From Sarcocystis neurona (lineage: Eukaryota > Apicomplexa > Conoidasida > Eucoccidiorida > Sarcocystidae): DNA of 64,000 nucleotides. The notes beneath the pieces are model-generated. The model ran no database searches, was not told where the DNA came from, and worked only from the letters and a program-made list of their open reading frames with translations. The stretch covers positions 3,731,373 through 3,795,372 of the forward strand of contig KL647290.1 of assembly GCA_000727475.1 (NCBI GenBank), given 5' to 3'. The number at the start of each line of letters is the position of its first letter. Position 1 is the stretch's first letter. This document shows, piece after piece, positions 46,634-58,000 of this stretch. The translations under genes were made by a program, and so were the position numbers.

Positions 46634-48849
46634 ATGGGGTCCCGAGAGGAAGTGTCGAACGTCTTTGTAGTGAGTAGCGTTGCGGAACATCAGCAGGCTC
46701 GAGGCACTGATGCTGGCTCCCGTAGTTGTAAGAATGGGACTCAGGAAATAGGTATTTGTGCTGCAGTGGGACTAGCTGCCTTCTGTGACAAGCAAATCGC
46801 AGAAACAAGCAAACCCAGTGCACCTGTAAATCCAGCAACGACAAGTCTGTCCGGAGCAGTATCAGAAGCAGAGCGGCCGAACGCCATGCAGGACACCGAC
46901 CTTTCTCTCTCTCGGCTCACCACATCAGGCGCGTGTCTTTCGAACTGTGACAGCAGCTCCGTCGTTGCTGCAGCAGCACACGCAGAAAAGGCAGCCGGTG
47001 CAGAAACCAGCCACTCGGCAGTTCACAAATCATCTGGAGGAGCGTCCGCGGGCATGTCGATCAGCCACGCTCCCGGAAATAAGAAGCTCTCGCTGCTGAC
47101 CGAGAGCGGCCTTTCTGATCCTGTGCGTTCAGTCTCAATGTCGACTGTCTCGTCGTCTCCGTCTGGTAGTCCCACAGCGATTTTCTCTGCGGAGACGCGG
47201 TCTCCTGCAGTAGCAAATCGTGCAACAGCAGCAGCACCTGGACCGGCAGTGGGCGCGGTCGCAGCATCTTCAGAAGCAACGAATACTGCCCGAGCGTATT
47301 TCCGCCGTGGCCGGGTACTTGTTGTACGTGCTCCCGCCTGTGGAGCATTGGAGTGTACGTACACCGCAGGTGAGAAGGGCGAGGGTGGGTCTCCCGGAAC
47401 AGTAGAAGAGGAGTGTTCTTTGGCAGCTACCGCATTACAGAAGTTTCGTTCCTGTCTCCAGCAGTCGAAGGGCGCTGCAGAGGGAAGGTGTACACCTGCG
47501 TCCCTGTTGCTGCAGCAGATCCTCACCACGGCAGCAGGTCTCCGTCCACGAAGCAGTCCCGTGCATCCGCCTACCTCACTTTCACCATTTTCAGCAGCTG
47601 CCCCGTCTTCTTTCCCTCTTCCTCGTCAATCACTTTCTTCTCAGGAGAATGTACCTGCAGGGCCGACTACTTCCGCTCAGAAAGAACCTGCTCTCCAGTG
47701 CTCCATGCCGTTTGCTTCGAAAGCGCCTTCTTCCTCGCCCCCTTGCCGTTCGCGCCATGAGCTGAGGCCTTCTTGTTATACTTCTTCGACGTTGAACTCC
47801 GCGTCTGCTTCGCAGGCTCTCGCATGCAGCTCAGTGTTCCCACAGGCAGCAGAGGTTGAAGCGCTGGCGAGACACCCCGTTATGAAGTCGCTTGGGCTGT
47901 ATCTACGCCGCGGCGGGGTCGTCGCCTTGCCTACGGAAACGGTGTACGGGCTGGGCGCCGCAGCAATTCTTCCTGATGCTTGCAAAAAGATTTATCAATT
48001 AAAGAGGCGCCCCCCCACAGACCCTCTGATCTGTCATGTTGCGTCTGTCAACCAGGCATTCGACGACGTTTTTGATCTCGACAGCGAGGAGGATTCTCCG
48101 TGTTTTCCTCCTTCTTCTGCTGCAGCTTCTGTTGCCCGTCGTTATTCCACTCATGAGGCAACCGAGGTGCGGCGAGCCGGTGCTGCTACTACCTCCTCCC
48201 GCTCTGCACTACCACCACTGTCAGTTGCGGCGAACACTGCCGCTGCTGCGGCGAACACTGCCGCTGCTGCAGCGAACACTGTCGCTGCTGCAGCGAACAT
48301 CGTCTCTGCTGCCTGTCCTGCTAGAGCTGCCGCTGAGGCCGACGCTGCTGGCGTTGCGTCTGTCGGGGAAGCGGCTGCTGCTGCTGAGGAGGAGGAGAAG
48401 GAGGAGGGAGGAGGAGGAATTGCCGCTGCTGCGCGGCAGCCTGCGCCTGTATTAAGCGCTGGGAAAGCTGGTACTCTTGCTGCTGCTGTTTCTCGACCTG
48501 ATTCTGCCGCTGCGGCTGGTGCTGGTAATGCCCAAGTCAGGAGCAGGGAGCGGCAGCACAGGAAAGATATGCGGTTGCTAGTGAAGGCGCTCGCTGATGC
48601 CTTCTGGCCGGGCCCTCTTTCAATCGTGGCCCCGGGAAAAATCCTCGAAGATCAGACAACGGTGGCACACAATGAGGAAAAGGAGCAAGATAGAATGAAG
48701 AAGAAGAGGGAGAGAGGGGAAGAGGAGGGAAAGGTGAAGGGGGGGAAGGGAATAGAAGAAAAGCAGGAGAAAATGGAAGAGGAGAAGACCCACCCACCGA
48801 AAGGCGTGGCGCTCTCTGTGACATCTGGTACTCGTTTGGTAGCTGTTCG
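46634..48849 (+). CDS. SUA5: TsaC/Sua5-type threonylcarbamoyl-AMP synthase, exon 1
   Basis: The first clear ATG after the CT-rich leader is at 46634, and the exon ends in phase 2 at a donor GTAAGG (48850). Residues 1 to about 410 are a Ser/Ala/Thr-rich extension of no known fold, without an obvious signal peptide. The YrdC-like catalytic domain starts near residue 412: GGVVALPTETVYGLGA (about 427) and LKRRPPTDPLICHV (about 455) are the ATP/threonine-binding hallmarks. A roughly 155-residue Ala/Glu-rich insertion follows (about 490-645), then FWPGPLSIV, a Lys/Glu-rich insertion, and LSVTSGTRLVAVR. The enzyme makes threonylcarbamoyl-AMP from threonine, bicarbonate and ATP for t6A37 of ANN-decoding tRNAs. 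The homopolymer insertions sit between conserved blocks, so the fold could be kept. Confidence 0.88.
48227..48310 (+). repeat. 21-bp tandem repeat inside the Sua5 insertion
   Basis: Four in-frame copies of GC(G/A)GCGAACACTGCCGCTGCT encode repeats of the heptapeptide AANTAAA. The last copies diverge slightly. This is an active slippage site inside a coding insertion. Confidence 0.9.
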
Positions 48850-49762
48850 GTAAGGCGACCAACAGCAGACCCTCACAGCAACACCACACAGAGGGGCAAC
48901 ATCAACGGCGAGGCTTTAGCACTCTGACGAACCAGCAGCAATGCGCAATGGCAGCTGCAGTACGTAGCAGCTGCCAGAGCGTATAGGACCAACACCCGGT
49001 AGCAGCAGCAACAGCAGTGCGGAGGAATCACAGCCAGCCGATGCTATTGGTATTTTGCAAAAGTAGCATTGACTAGCTGTGGGGCTTCGAAGAAATAGCA
49101 GCAGCACCAGAAACAGCAGCAGTGGCAATCAGAACGGATGACTCAGTTGGCACTTGCAAGGGATGCGTCTGCGCGGCATCGTGCTGCAGCAGCAAAAAGT
49201 GTACCACATGCGGCCAAGGGCCCCTGAGCTGCTGACAAAGAACAAGGCTAAACGCTCGAGTAGGAGCGAGGGCGACAAGGGCAGCAGGAAGGTACGACCG
49301 ACAGCAGCTGCTGCAGCACGGTCATCCACTACTGCAGTGCTGCTTCGGACAACTGCAGCAGTAGAGTTTAAGGAGCAAGAGCATCCCCGGCGAAGCGGCA
49401 GTGCATTTTGTAGAAGAATTATACATGAGCCACGTGCACCTGCAGGCAGTTCACGGAGAGGGGATTTCCTGTGTACAAAGAAGGGTCCTAGAAGGTATGC
49501 CCCCCTGCCATGCCCCTACTTTTGATGCCGCCGACTACGCTGATGACACCGCTCGTCGTCTTGCCCTTACTCGTGATCTTATTAATGTGGGTGCTGCAGC
49601 TGCTGATACTCTGTTGCTGCGACTGTTAAACAGTACTGCTTCTTTGTTGAGCTGGCTGCAGGTGCTGCTTTCGGTTGTACGTCAACTGTGTGTGCTGCTG
49701 GTATCGCCCTTACAAATGCTTGTTATGCCTCTGCCGTTGTGGCGACTGCTGCTTTTCTTCAG
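48850..49762 (+). other. Intron 1 of the Sua5 gene
   Basis: A 913-base interval between donor CG|GTAAGG and acceptor CTGCTTTTCTTCAG|G, whose phases join to give VAVR-CPCNKYALAL. It is CAG/GCA-rich in its first half and CTG-rich in its second, so it looks superficially coding (a frame is open from 49401). No Sua5 block is missing across the junction. Confidence 0.75.
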
Positions 49763-51278
49763 GTGCCCGTGTAACAAGTACGCACTGGCACTAACGCTAG
49801 CTGCTGGGGTGCCGATTGCAGCTCCCTCGGCGAATCTGTTCGGTCGCATCAGCCCTACCCGGGCGCAGCACGTCCTCAATCAATTTGCAACTCCAGAAAC
49901 AGACGCGAGCCTCAAGTGCAGCAACAGGGGGGAGGGCGACCTTCAACAAGAAAACAGTGACAGGGGCGGCGAGCCCAGTAGCAGCATTTTAGAGAGCAAG
50001 CAGAATAGCAGCAGTCGGGGTAGCGGACCGAGCGCCAGAAGCGTCGCCACTGGAGAAGATAGAGGAGACGCTGCTGCAAAAGTGAGTACTGCGTTGTTGG
50101 CAGAAGCTGCTACGGCAGGTGGTAGTCGCGTGGAGCTACATAACGTGCTGCAGCAGGCCGAGCAGGACCCTCAGCAGCAGGGGCAACAGCAAGAGCAGCA
50201 GCAGAAGAGTCCATTTGAGGAGGGGGTGCCGCAGCATTGGGAAAACAGGGAAGGGTTGCCCTTATTTTCAGGAGAGGATTTCGCGCTGCTCGAGACGGAG
50301 GATGATGACGGAGGGTGCTGTGTAGGGATTGAGTCAACCGTGGTGAAAGTAGCGGCTGCTGCTGGCCCTGCTGACAGCAGCGCTGCTGCTGCAGCAGACA
50401 CCGAGGTCGAAGGCGGTTCCAGCAGCTACTATGAGGTCCAGGTGCTGCGCCGTGGAGTTGTCACTCTGGATATGCTACAAGAGGCACTCGACGCGGCCGC
50501 AGCTCACCACAACGCCAGACAGCAGGAGCCGCAACAGCATCAGCAGCAGCAAACGCGGGAGCCCCAATTAGACGTAGGCGGGGGACTGGGGCACGAGCAG
50601 CGGCAGACAAGGCCGGGAGAAGACGACGCTGCGTGCAAGACTGTTTTTACCTCCTTTCCACGCTTCGTACTGACAGTGTCACCCAAGCTTCAATTTCACA
50701 TGCAAGCCCGCCACTCCCTGAGAGACTCCTTGACAGTGTCGGCAGCAGCCCGTACTAGCCAGAGTACAGAATCTTGTTCGGAACAAACTGCGCAACAAGC
50801 TGTTTCACGTACAGACAGATGCGTGCTGGCGTCGACGCCATCTGTAGCCGCAGAAGGCACAAGGAACACCCTGTCTGCTACAGCGAAGCAGGAACCGGTA
50901 GGGGGCGCAGCAGCAAAGCCAGCGCTTGTGTTGAAAGTGAGAAGGTCAGCGACGAGTGGTGCGTGTCCTCTCCTCTCTGCAGCAGCAGAGGGGACGTCCG
51001 TACGAGCGGCAAGAGCAGGAGGAGAGGGCGAAGTGACGCCACCGGCATCTGGAGCCGGTGCCAACCAGAAAACAGCGCGGGCCGCGCACGCAAGCACACA
51101 ACTTGCTGTAGACGTGGCGGCAGCAGCAGCAGCAGAGAAACTGGCTGTGCCTGGAGACCGTGCTGCGGGAGATTACGCTGTTCTCCCTGCGAGGGAACTG
51201 GCAGAAGCAGAAGAACCCGCGTTACGCGAGCAGCCTCTTGAAGCGCCAGGCATGGCCCTGACTCATTACGCCCCTGTG
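49763..51278 (+). CDS. SUA5: TsaC/Sua5-type synthase, exon 2
   Basis: This exon continues the YrdC-like domain in phase: NKYALALTLAAGVPIAAPSAN and GRISPTRAQHV carry the conserved SxN motif. A roughly 130-residue Gln/Ser/Glu-rich insertion follows, then CVGIESTVVKV (the GIESTVV block) and VQVLRRGVVTLDMLQEAL. A second insertion of about 230 residues, rich in Ala, Gln and Ser, separates this from PGMALTHYAP, the linker signature (SPGMxYxHYAP) that joins the catalytic and Sua5 C-terminal domains. In the written frame translation then runs into a stop at 51315-51317, whereas the continuation is found two frames over (see the frameshift entry). With exons 1 and 3 the protein would be about 1,500 residues, against about 350 in bacterial Sua5. 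Confidence 0.85.
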
Positions 51279-51300
51279 TGCCTTGCTTTCTGGTATCTAC
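51273..51300 (+). other. Apparent frameshift in the Sua5 HYAP linker
   Basis: Up to 51278 the conserved frame reads THYAPV. The protein-like continuation PCFLVSTSPSDL starts at 51281 in another frame, shifted by two bases. The junction is a GTGTG (51276-51280), so one extra GT would explain it. This could be a sequencing or assembly error, a real mutation, or a very short intron (a donor-like GTATCT at 51293 with an AG at 51348 would give 56 bases in matching phase, but that has no pyrimidine tract). Confidence 0.7.
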
Positions 51301-52068
51301 ATCTCCTTCGGACCTGATAAAAAGAGGGTCCGGAAGCAACAACCGCAGCGACAGCTCCAACCGCAGCAGCAGTGAAGCTGTTGTAGATGAATTTGAAAGA
51401 AACAGCAAGAAGGTTTGCACTAGAAGCGAAGATGCTGCATCCACGGCTGCCGAAGCAGTCTCTGCCGTTTTGAGTGGTGCCACTTCTGCTGTCTGTACAC
51501 TGGGGAGGACTACCATCATTGAATGCAAGGACAGCATATTGATTGACGCAGGCAAAGATTTCGCTGCTTTTGCCCCACACTTTCTGCAGTACTTCTCTCT
51601 CGTGAAGGTGCTCGGCGAGTCATGTGACACTACAGAAAACGAAGATATTTCTGCTACCGCAGGCACAGCAGGGGCTGCTGCTGCTGTTGTACGTGATAGT
51701 GCTGCAGCAGGTGGGCATGCGGCCGCAGTTTGCACGCAAGCAGGACTGGCGGAGGCAGAAGCGAACCTGCCGCGTTCTGAACGTCCCAACGAAGCGGACG
51801 CCGCGAGAAAAGACTCATCCGGAAGAATTGCAGAGAGAAAGGAAGAAGCGACAGTAGGAAAGCGAGGTCGCCGAGAGTCGCAGCAGCCGACAGAAGAGGC
51901 AACGTTGCCATGCGCGTGGACTCAAGCAGCTGCGTGCAGCATCTTTGAGACGCTACATGCAGCAGAGGCAGTAGCTCTTAAGAAGGGGGCTCGAGCAATC
52001 TTCATTCACGCCGAGCCACTAGTGAGAGGAGCGGAGCATGGCCTCGCTGTATTTGATCGGCTCTACAG
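51281..52068 (+). CDS. SUA5: TsaC/Sua5-type synthase, exon 3 (Sua5 C-terminal domain)
   Basis: This open segment follows the HYAP linker in a shifted frame. It contains a Ser-rich stretch, then CTLGRTTIIECKDSILIDA with a following aromatic-rich part, an Ala/Arg-rich spacer, and ACSIFETLHAAEAVALKKGA leading to HAEPLVRGAEHGLAVFDRLYR. The last block matches the typical end of Sua5 (LF..LR..D..G...I.AE......GLA..DRL.RAA). The Sua5 domain folds over the active site and is present in Sua5 but absent from the shorter TsaC/YrdC. The segment ends at a donor-like AG|GTGAGA (52069), or reads a TGA three bases later. A tiny last exon adding the usual basic/Ala tail is likely but not located; an acceptor at about 52794 (CTTTCTTGGCAG) would be in phase. 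Confidence 0.8.
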
Positions 52069-52072
52069 GTGA

Positions 52073-55000
52073 GACAGCAGGAAAGTCACCAGAGGTGTGA
52101 ACACGACTGGAGGTCAGGTGACTATCTGTATGATGTACAAGAGCATCGCAACATTAACAGAGTTTGCTACTGCACGTGCAACTTGAGAAATGTGGGTGGG
52201 GCAGAGGGGCTCGTACTCTCGTATGTAGGTATATATATGAATACGCAAATGCATATATATGCATATATATGTAGTACCCGCTCCGTGTACGTGTATACGT
52301 AGACAGATGTCCATACATGCGCACAGATGTGTATATCCGATGACACTTGTGATACGTGCTGCAATTACGATGGCGTCGTGTGGAGGCACTTTTTCTCTAC
52401 TGGTGGAGCAGGCCTAGAGCATGTGGCATTTACTGAGTCATAAGCAGGTGGCAGTGTGTAGGATAACCAGCGTAGACATTGCATGTTTTGGGTGGCGGCT
52501 TAGAGAAGAAAGCACAGAGGTTCTTCTGTAACGGACGCGCCTCCTGCATGCGAAGACGAACAAGTGCAGAGGAGTGGGTGGCGTGCGCACACAGACAGGG
52601 TCAGGGTGCCGACGGGTGAGGCGTGCATACGACGTGGTAGAAATGACGTTAGTGAATGCTTTTCAAGTGTATGTGACTCGTAGACAATTGAAAGAGCACC
52701 CAAGTGTGTACGACTTGTCGAGCAGGAAACGGGCTTTGCAGAGTTCGGAAGGTTTTTTTCACCAGCTGCTTAGCGTTTCGTACTTTCTTGGCAGAGCTTT
52801 ATACATCGTGAACGTGTTTATATATTTATATATATATACCTTTCATATATATGTGTATCTGCGCATATACGCGTATTCTGGCGTATAAACACATTCAATG
52901 TATAGACGCAGATACGTGTATCTGTCTGGGAGCGCACGAGTGTGAGTCACACTGTTGGGAAAGTCTTCTTGCTACTTGAAATGAGGTATAGGGGGAGCCA
53001 AGAAACACTCGCGTAAGGCTGCTTCATTGACCGGCAAAAGATTATGCGTTTGTGACGCCGACAGATGCAGCCTTCTGACGGAGAAGGTGACTATCAAGCC
53101 ACTTCCCTGTGCAGAGCGTCCGTCCATCAACGACAGCTGCGCACTGTTTGGTCCATCATATTTTACACAAGGAAAATATGTATTTATTCACCCACACACC
53201 TCCCTTCTCGGTCCAGTGGACAAGGGAAGCCGATCGTTCTACCGGTCTCTCAAGTGCTGTGCAGTGTTAGATACCGGGCTCGCCCCGAACTGCTGGGAAC
53301 AGTGGTACCGTTAAAAGTGACAGTAGTAGAGTTTTCGGTAGTCACAAGGAGACGCAGCGCATACGGCGTGTGGCTATACATGCTAAAATGGAGCAAACAC
53401 AGGAGCAACTATGCCTTCTCCGTGCCTAAGATACCGTGGCAGAGGGTAGACATTAGAGTTGCAATTGAAGAAGCGTTTTCTGCGATGTAGAAGAGTGGCA
53501 ACCAATTCTACCGCACGTAAAAGCCACGTAAAAGCCACACTTTCTGAGAAGTTCTAGAAGGTGCAACGTCAGTGCCCGTGTAGCTGTTGGCTGTTCGTAC
53601 ATCCCCCGAACATAGGTTCGACCGTAAATGTCCAGCTCTCAAATCTGCCGGGTACAGCCGCGCTCTGCTCTCCTAGGGGCCGAGAATAGCGTTGGACTGG
53701 AGTTCACGGACAGTACATGCCATGAAGGAGTATCAGGGTATAAGATTTGTCTGGTGATTCTGTGCTTGAGAGGAGGTAATAACAGGGTTGCTAGCATTTA
53801 CCTGTTTGCTCGTACTGGGGTCAACGCAGGCACCCTGTTTGTTCGTCGGCAATATCGCAGAGCTGTGCGTTTCCATGCAGTCTGCAGGGAATGCGGGTGC
53901 CAATAGGGCAGTCAGGACGGTAGGAAAAAGGCAGAGAAACTGCAGCTGTTGTGGAGAGGCAGATGCAGCTGACGAAGAGTAGCACCCACTACTGGGTCAA
54001 GCGCATAGGCGACTCCACAGCAGATTCGAAAGAAAGATGTTGCTGCGTATACAGAGGGCAGAGAGAAAGATGGTCTGAACGTTGTGTGTCTAGGAGAACA
54101 CAATTTTGTACACACAAACGTTCGTGTGTCTAGGTGAGAGGACTTTTTATCCAATTACAGAAGTGGTTTTCTGTTGTTGCCACCGGATAGCTGCGCAGCG
54201 TCACATGCGTGCAGAAAGAGTTTCTACCTGTGATGACAGTTACTATGTAGATCAGGAGTCTTACCGTTTGCGTGTGAATCTGCAGAGGTCTACAGACGCA
54301 TGTACAACTCGAATCTCTTTCAGTGGTGGGACGTTCCGTTCTGGTGCTCCAAGCACAATCTTGGGGTAATGGAGCTGGTATTGCACGACTGTGTCGTCTG
54401 CACGTATACTATTTACTGCTGTAATGAAGATTCGTGCAGCTCTTGGTGCCAGCGGCTACACTGAATAGTCTCGTGTAAAATGCGAAGTATTTCCTTTAGC
54501 TCTGGTGCGTTGTGCTATACTGCAGGGCGGCATCTGGAAAGCTTGCACGGCTTCAACTGCTCGAGACAAATCATGGTGGTGGCCTACCGACTTTTTCTTT
54601 CCTCGTCTAGTGGTGCGTGTCTGCGCCTGTTTTAGCCTATAAAAATATGATGCTTGGATGCGCTCGTTCAGAAGTCTTGTAATGCAACAGAGAGCGAGAA
54701 GAGAGTATCACCTTCTTTTTCTTTAAGACGTATTCGGAGAAACTGCGCTTTCTTGCACCCGTCGAGCTCTTCTAGGCCGCTACCCTGGTCACAGGCTTAG
54801 ACGTAAACACCGCTGTATTCACCCCGGTGGGGGATCAGGATTTTTAAGGAGGTGAGTGTAGCGTCCTCGTCGGAGTAGGCGTTAGAATTTTGAACGAACC
54901 CGGTTCTAACTGCCGTACAGAGAACAGCCTGTACTATCGAGTAGTGATGCACGGAAGTGACGGAGAAGAGAAGGCTGCGGGGGAGGCACGTAGGGGCACG

Positions 55001-58000
55001 GGGTAGCAGACGTGGGCGAGGGACATGTTTCACGTGACGGCTGGTTCACAAGCGTCTCATCTCGTAATGACGCAAAGGTTTCGGCAACCCAAAAAAGCCG
55101 TCTGCTGAGGGAAGCGAAACTGTGCGTCCAGAAAATCGGGGTTTTTTTGCATTGTTTTTAAAGTGACCAGAGGAGAATGCATGTGTAAGATGGTGCCTCT
55201 GTACGTGTGCAGGGGCAGAAGGGCTTCATTACAGCAGGGCATCGGCGTTAACCTTCTTCTGCACTATCGGCCGAGAGCCGCAGCTACCCTGTCCTCACTT
55301 CTTGTGGAGCGTGTCTGTGAAACTTCATTTCCGGCGGAAGTTCTCACGTCGGCGTACTGACACTCAACAAGTATCGCTCTGCTGAATGTAAACTCCGGAT
55401 AGATATACAGCCGCGTAAGCAGTCTGCCACTGGTGTGGTACATTTCATTCGTCCTCAATCGAGTTCCTCGCACATGCAGCCAACCACCTAGGGCGCAGTT
55501 TCAAATTTGGAAGGCTGCCAGGTGAGGTAAAAACCGTATTCGAGCCTGTAGCGTCTGCTGGCAGACAGCGTAGAACAGCTTGTTTGCGACGTTTTTGGAC
55601 TCGACAGCCCTTCTGCTCGCCCACACACAAGAACCGGATGAAGACCAAGTGCTGCTGTTCGCACGCAAGGGGTATAGTGTATCCACGCACGTGCACACCT
55701 AAACAAGAAGAAGTACGACGTGCGGAACAGCGCGCTGCGATGCTCAAGCGGCTTGTGGGAGTGTTCGCAGAAAAATTCCTTGTAAAGCGGAACGCTGCGA
55801 ACGACTAACAAGTCGAAGGCCACTCTGTTTATAATGACGAGAAGCATTTTCCACAAAGGCCTTGTTGCCCAGCCTTGAGAATCTCACCAAATCAAACTAT
55901 ACTTGTTCACCTGTTCTCGGAGATAAGACCTGTGCAGACACGCTGCTCTCGTTATGGATTTGTGTGTGTCGTTGAATGGGTAGTAGCCTGCCGGGCTTTG
56001 CACGTTGAAGGTCTATACGTAGTTGTCAGGCTCTCTCTGTGTTCTGGCAAGGCATACGCCTCCTACATGCTGATTGACGTCTACCTTCACGCCCGTATGT
56101 CTCCGGATATGGGTACACATGGACACAACGCAGCTGCAGTACATCAAATTTGTATATAGCTATGTGGGCGCCGCAAAGAAGGAGGTCTACAGTTGTGCTA
56201 AACGGGTCACTCTCTACATGAAGCACATACGGAAGCCGTGCGTTGAAGGTAAATTTGAAGTTTGGGTTGAACTCTATCGCGCCGAGGACGTACTCCGTTG
56301 TACGTACGCATACTGGATGACACATATCGGACACACGAACTGACACGGAGACAACAACGCAAGATGTGAAATTGCTGCTCCGCCGCTCCCCACTCTCGGC
56401 TACGCCCAGACACGAGCATTCTGTACGCACCAGATGCATACGATTTCGACCATCTTGCCCGTGCATCGAAAGAAGTACACGTACACAATCGTGGTAGAAT
56501 CGGTTATATTCTGTTTTAGCAGGATAACATCAAATGGGGTCAGCTGCCTTGACAAATTGCAATATCGGGGCTGTCGTGGTAATGCCGTGCGACACTCGCT
56601 GCAGAATTCTGTGGGTGCCATCAACATTTCAACCAGGAACGACACGCACAGACGTCCAAGCGTTGACTTTTTCGCTGCTGTGCTTCTTAAGTCGAGCCAC
56701 CTGTTATTTGGTTCTGTCTCAGAATTCGCAACCAAGCGAAGAGCCGTGAAGTAGTGGTGGCTACGGTAGCCACAAATCACTCAGCGAGAGTCTGAGCGTG
56801 AATCAGTTGGTGATGCGGAGGCTGCTGAATGCAGCAGCCCTGCAGGGGAAAGAAGTATTTTGAATCTTAAAGCCTTAGTGTATGTTTGTTAGACAGGCTG
56901 CACCGCCTCAGCAGAGCTATACCTGGCAAAGCGCGTCCTTAATCCGTACTTCACTGGGGTGTGTAAAGATCTGGTGAGCGTCAGCCTCCGCACGTCAACG
57001 TACACCCTAGTGCAGAGATAGCTATTACGTTGCACTATATCATATTGTTTGTGCAGTACACACACTCCCGTGGTACGAAAGGGCCATTCTCCACTCGCTT
57101 TCTGCAAGCTTTCTAGTGCGTCCGACTGCTTCATAGTAACTTCAGGTGCAGCAGTTATATGATCTGAACCAGTCCCCTTCTTTGCCCCAAAGTTCACTTG
57201 AGTGGGATTCATTACCTGCAGTCTTTCCTCGCCGGCAACAGTCGTAATTCGTCCGCCATTCTAAAGTGGAGGCTGCGACTCTCTATTTTAGATGAACTAG
57301 CCATAGGCCCCGCTCCGCACCGTCACCTCCTTACTGCAGGCATTGGTGAACCGGAGTAGTTCTATCCAGTAGACTCACCGCAATAGACGTAGAGGGTTCT
57401 ACCAGGCACAACTTCCTCTGACAGCACAACAGCTGTCCTTACAGAACAGAACAGAAATCCAGTTGGCTACAGCCGCCCTGCACAGCACTGTCACAGTCGC
57501 GCGCTGCTTGAGGTAGCACACACGCGAATACGTCGACCTCATGCGTACAGGTCCGGTTCAGATACACAGGCCCTGCGTAGGTAGGCGGTAGATATTCAAC
57601 TGCGTAACAGGTCTGTACGTCGGCGAGGAAGTTGTGCTTTTCATTGATATGTGAACACGTCAGTGGACATTGAGAAGCATACACGTAGCACCCGTGAGGT
57701 CACGGCTAGAGAGCCGGTGTTACAAAGTGCTTCGTATCATCTGATATTCGGCTCTCCTCATCCTTAGAGAAAATTGTAGACCTCAACAAGTTCTGGAATC
57801 CAGCACCCTCTCTTGCCGGGCGTGCGTACGCAGCAGCAAGAAAGCTTTGTAAATATCAACTAAACCTGTGGATAGCGTACGTGTGCGTATCAGCCAATCT
57901 ACCGTAAAATGAGGACATGTAGATCCATGATGACTCAGCTCACGTGAGGGATCTGCGTGGCACTGCTGTGTGGTAGGCACAGTATCTCCCCGTGTCTTGC

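Noticed and set aside
49154..49762. Coding-like CAG/CTG frames between Sua5 exons 1 and 2
   Set aside because: The donor at 48850 and acceptor at 49762 join conserved Sua5 blocks exactly in phase, so this is intron despite being open.
57439..57684. Cys-rich minus-strand frame resembling a secreted domain
   Set aside because: It has no in-frame ATG, no splice signals and no hydrophobic leader, and its length is within chance expectation.
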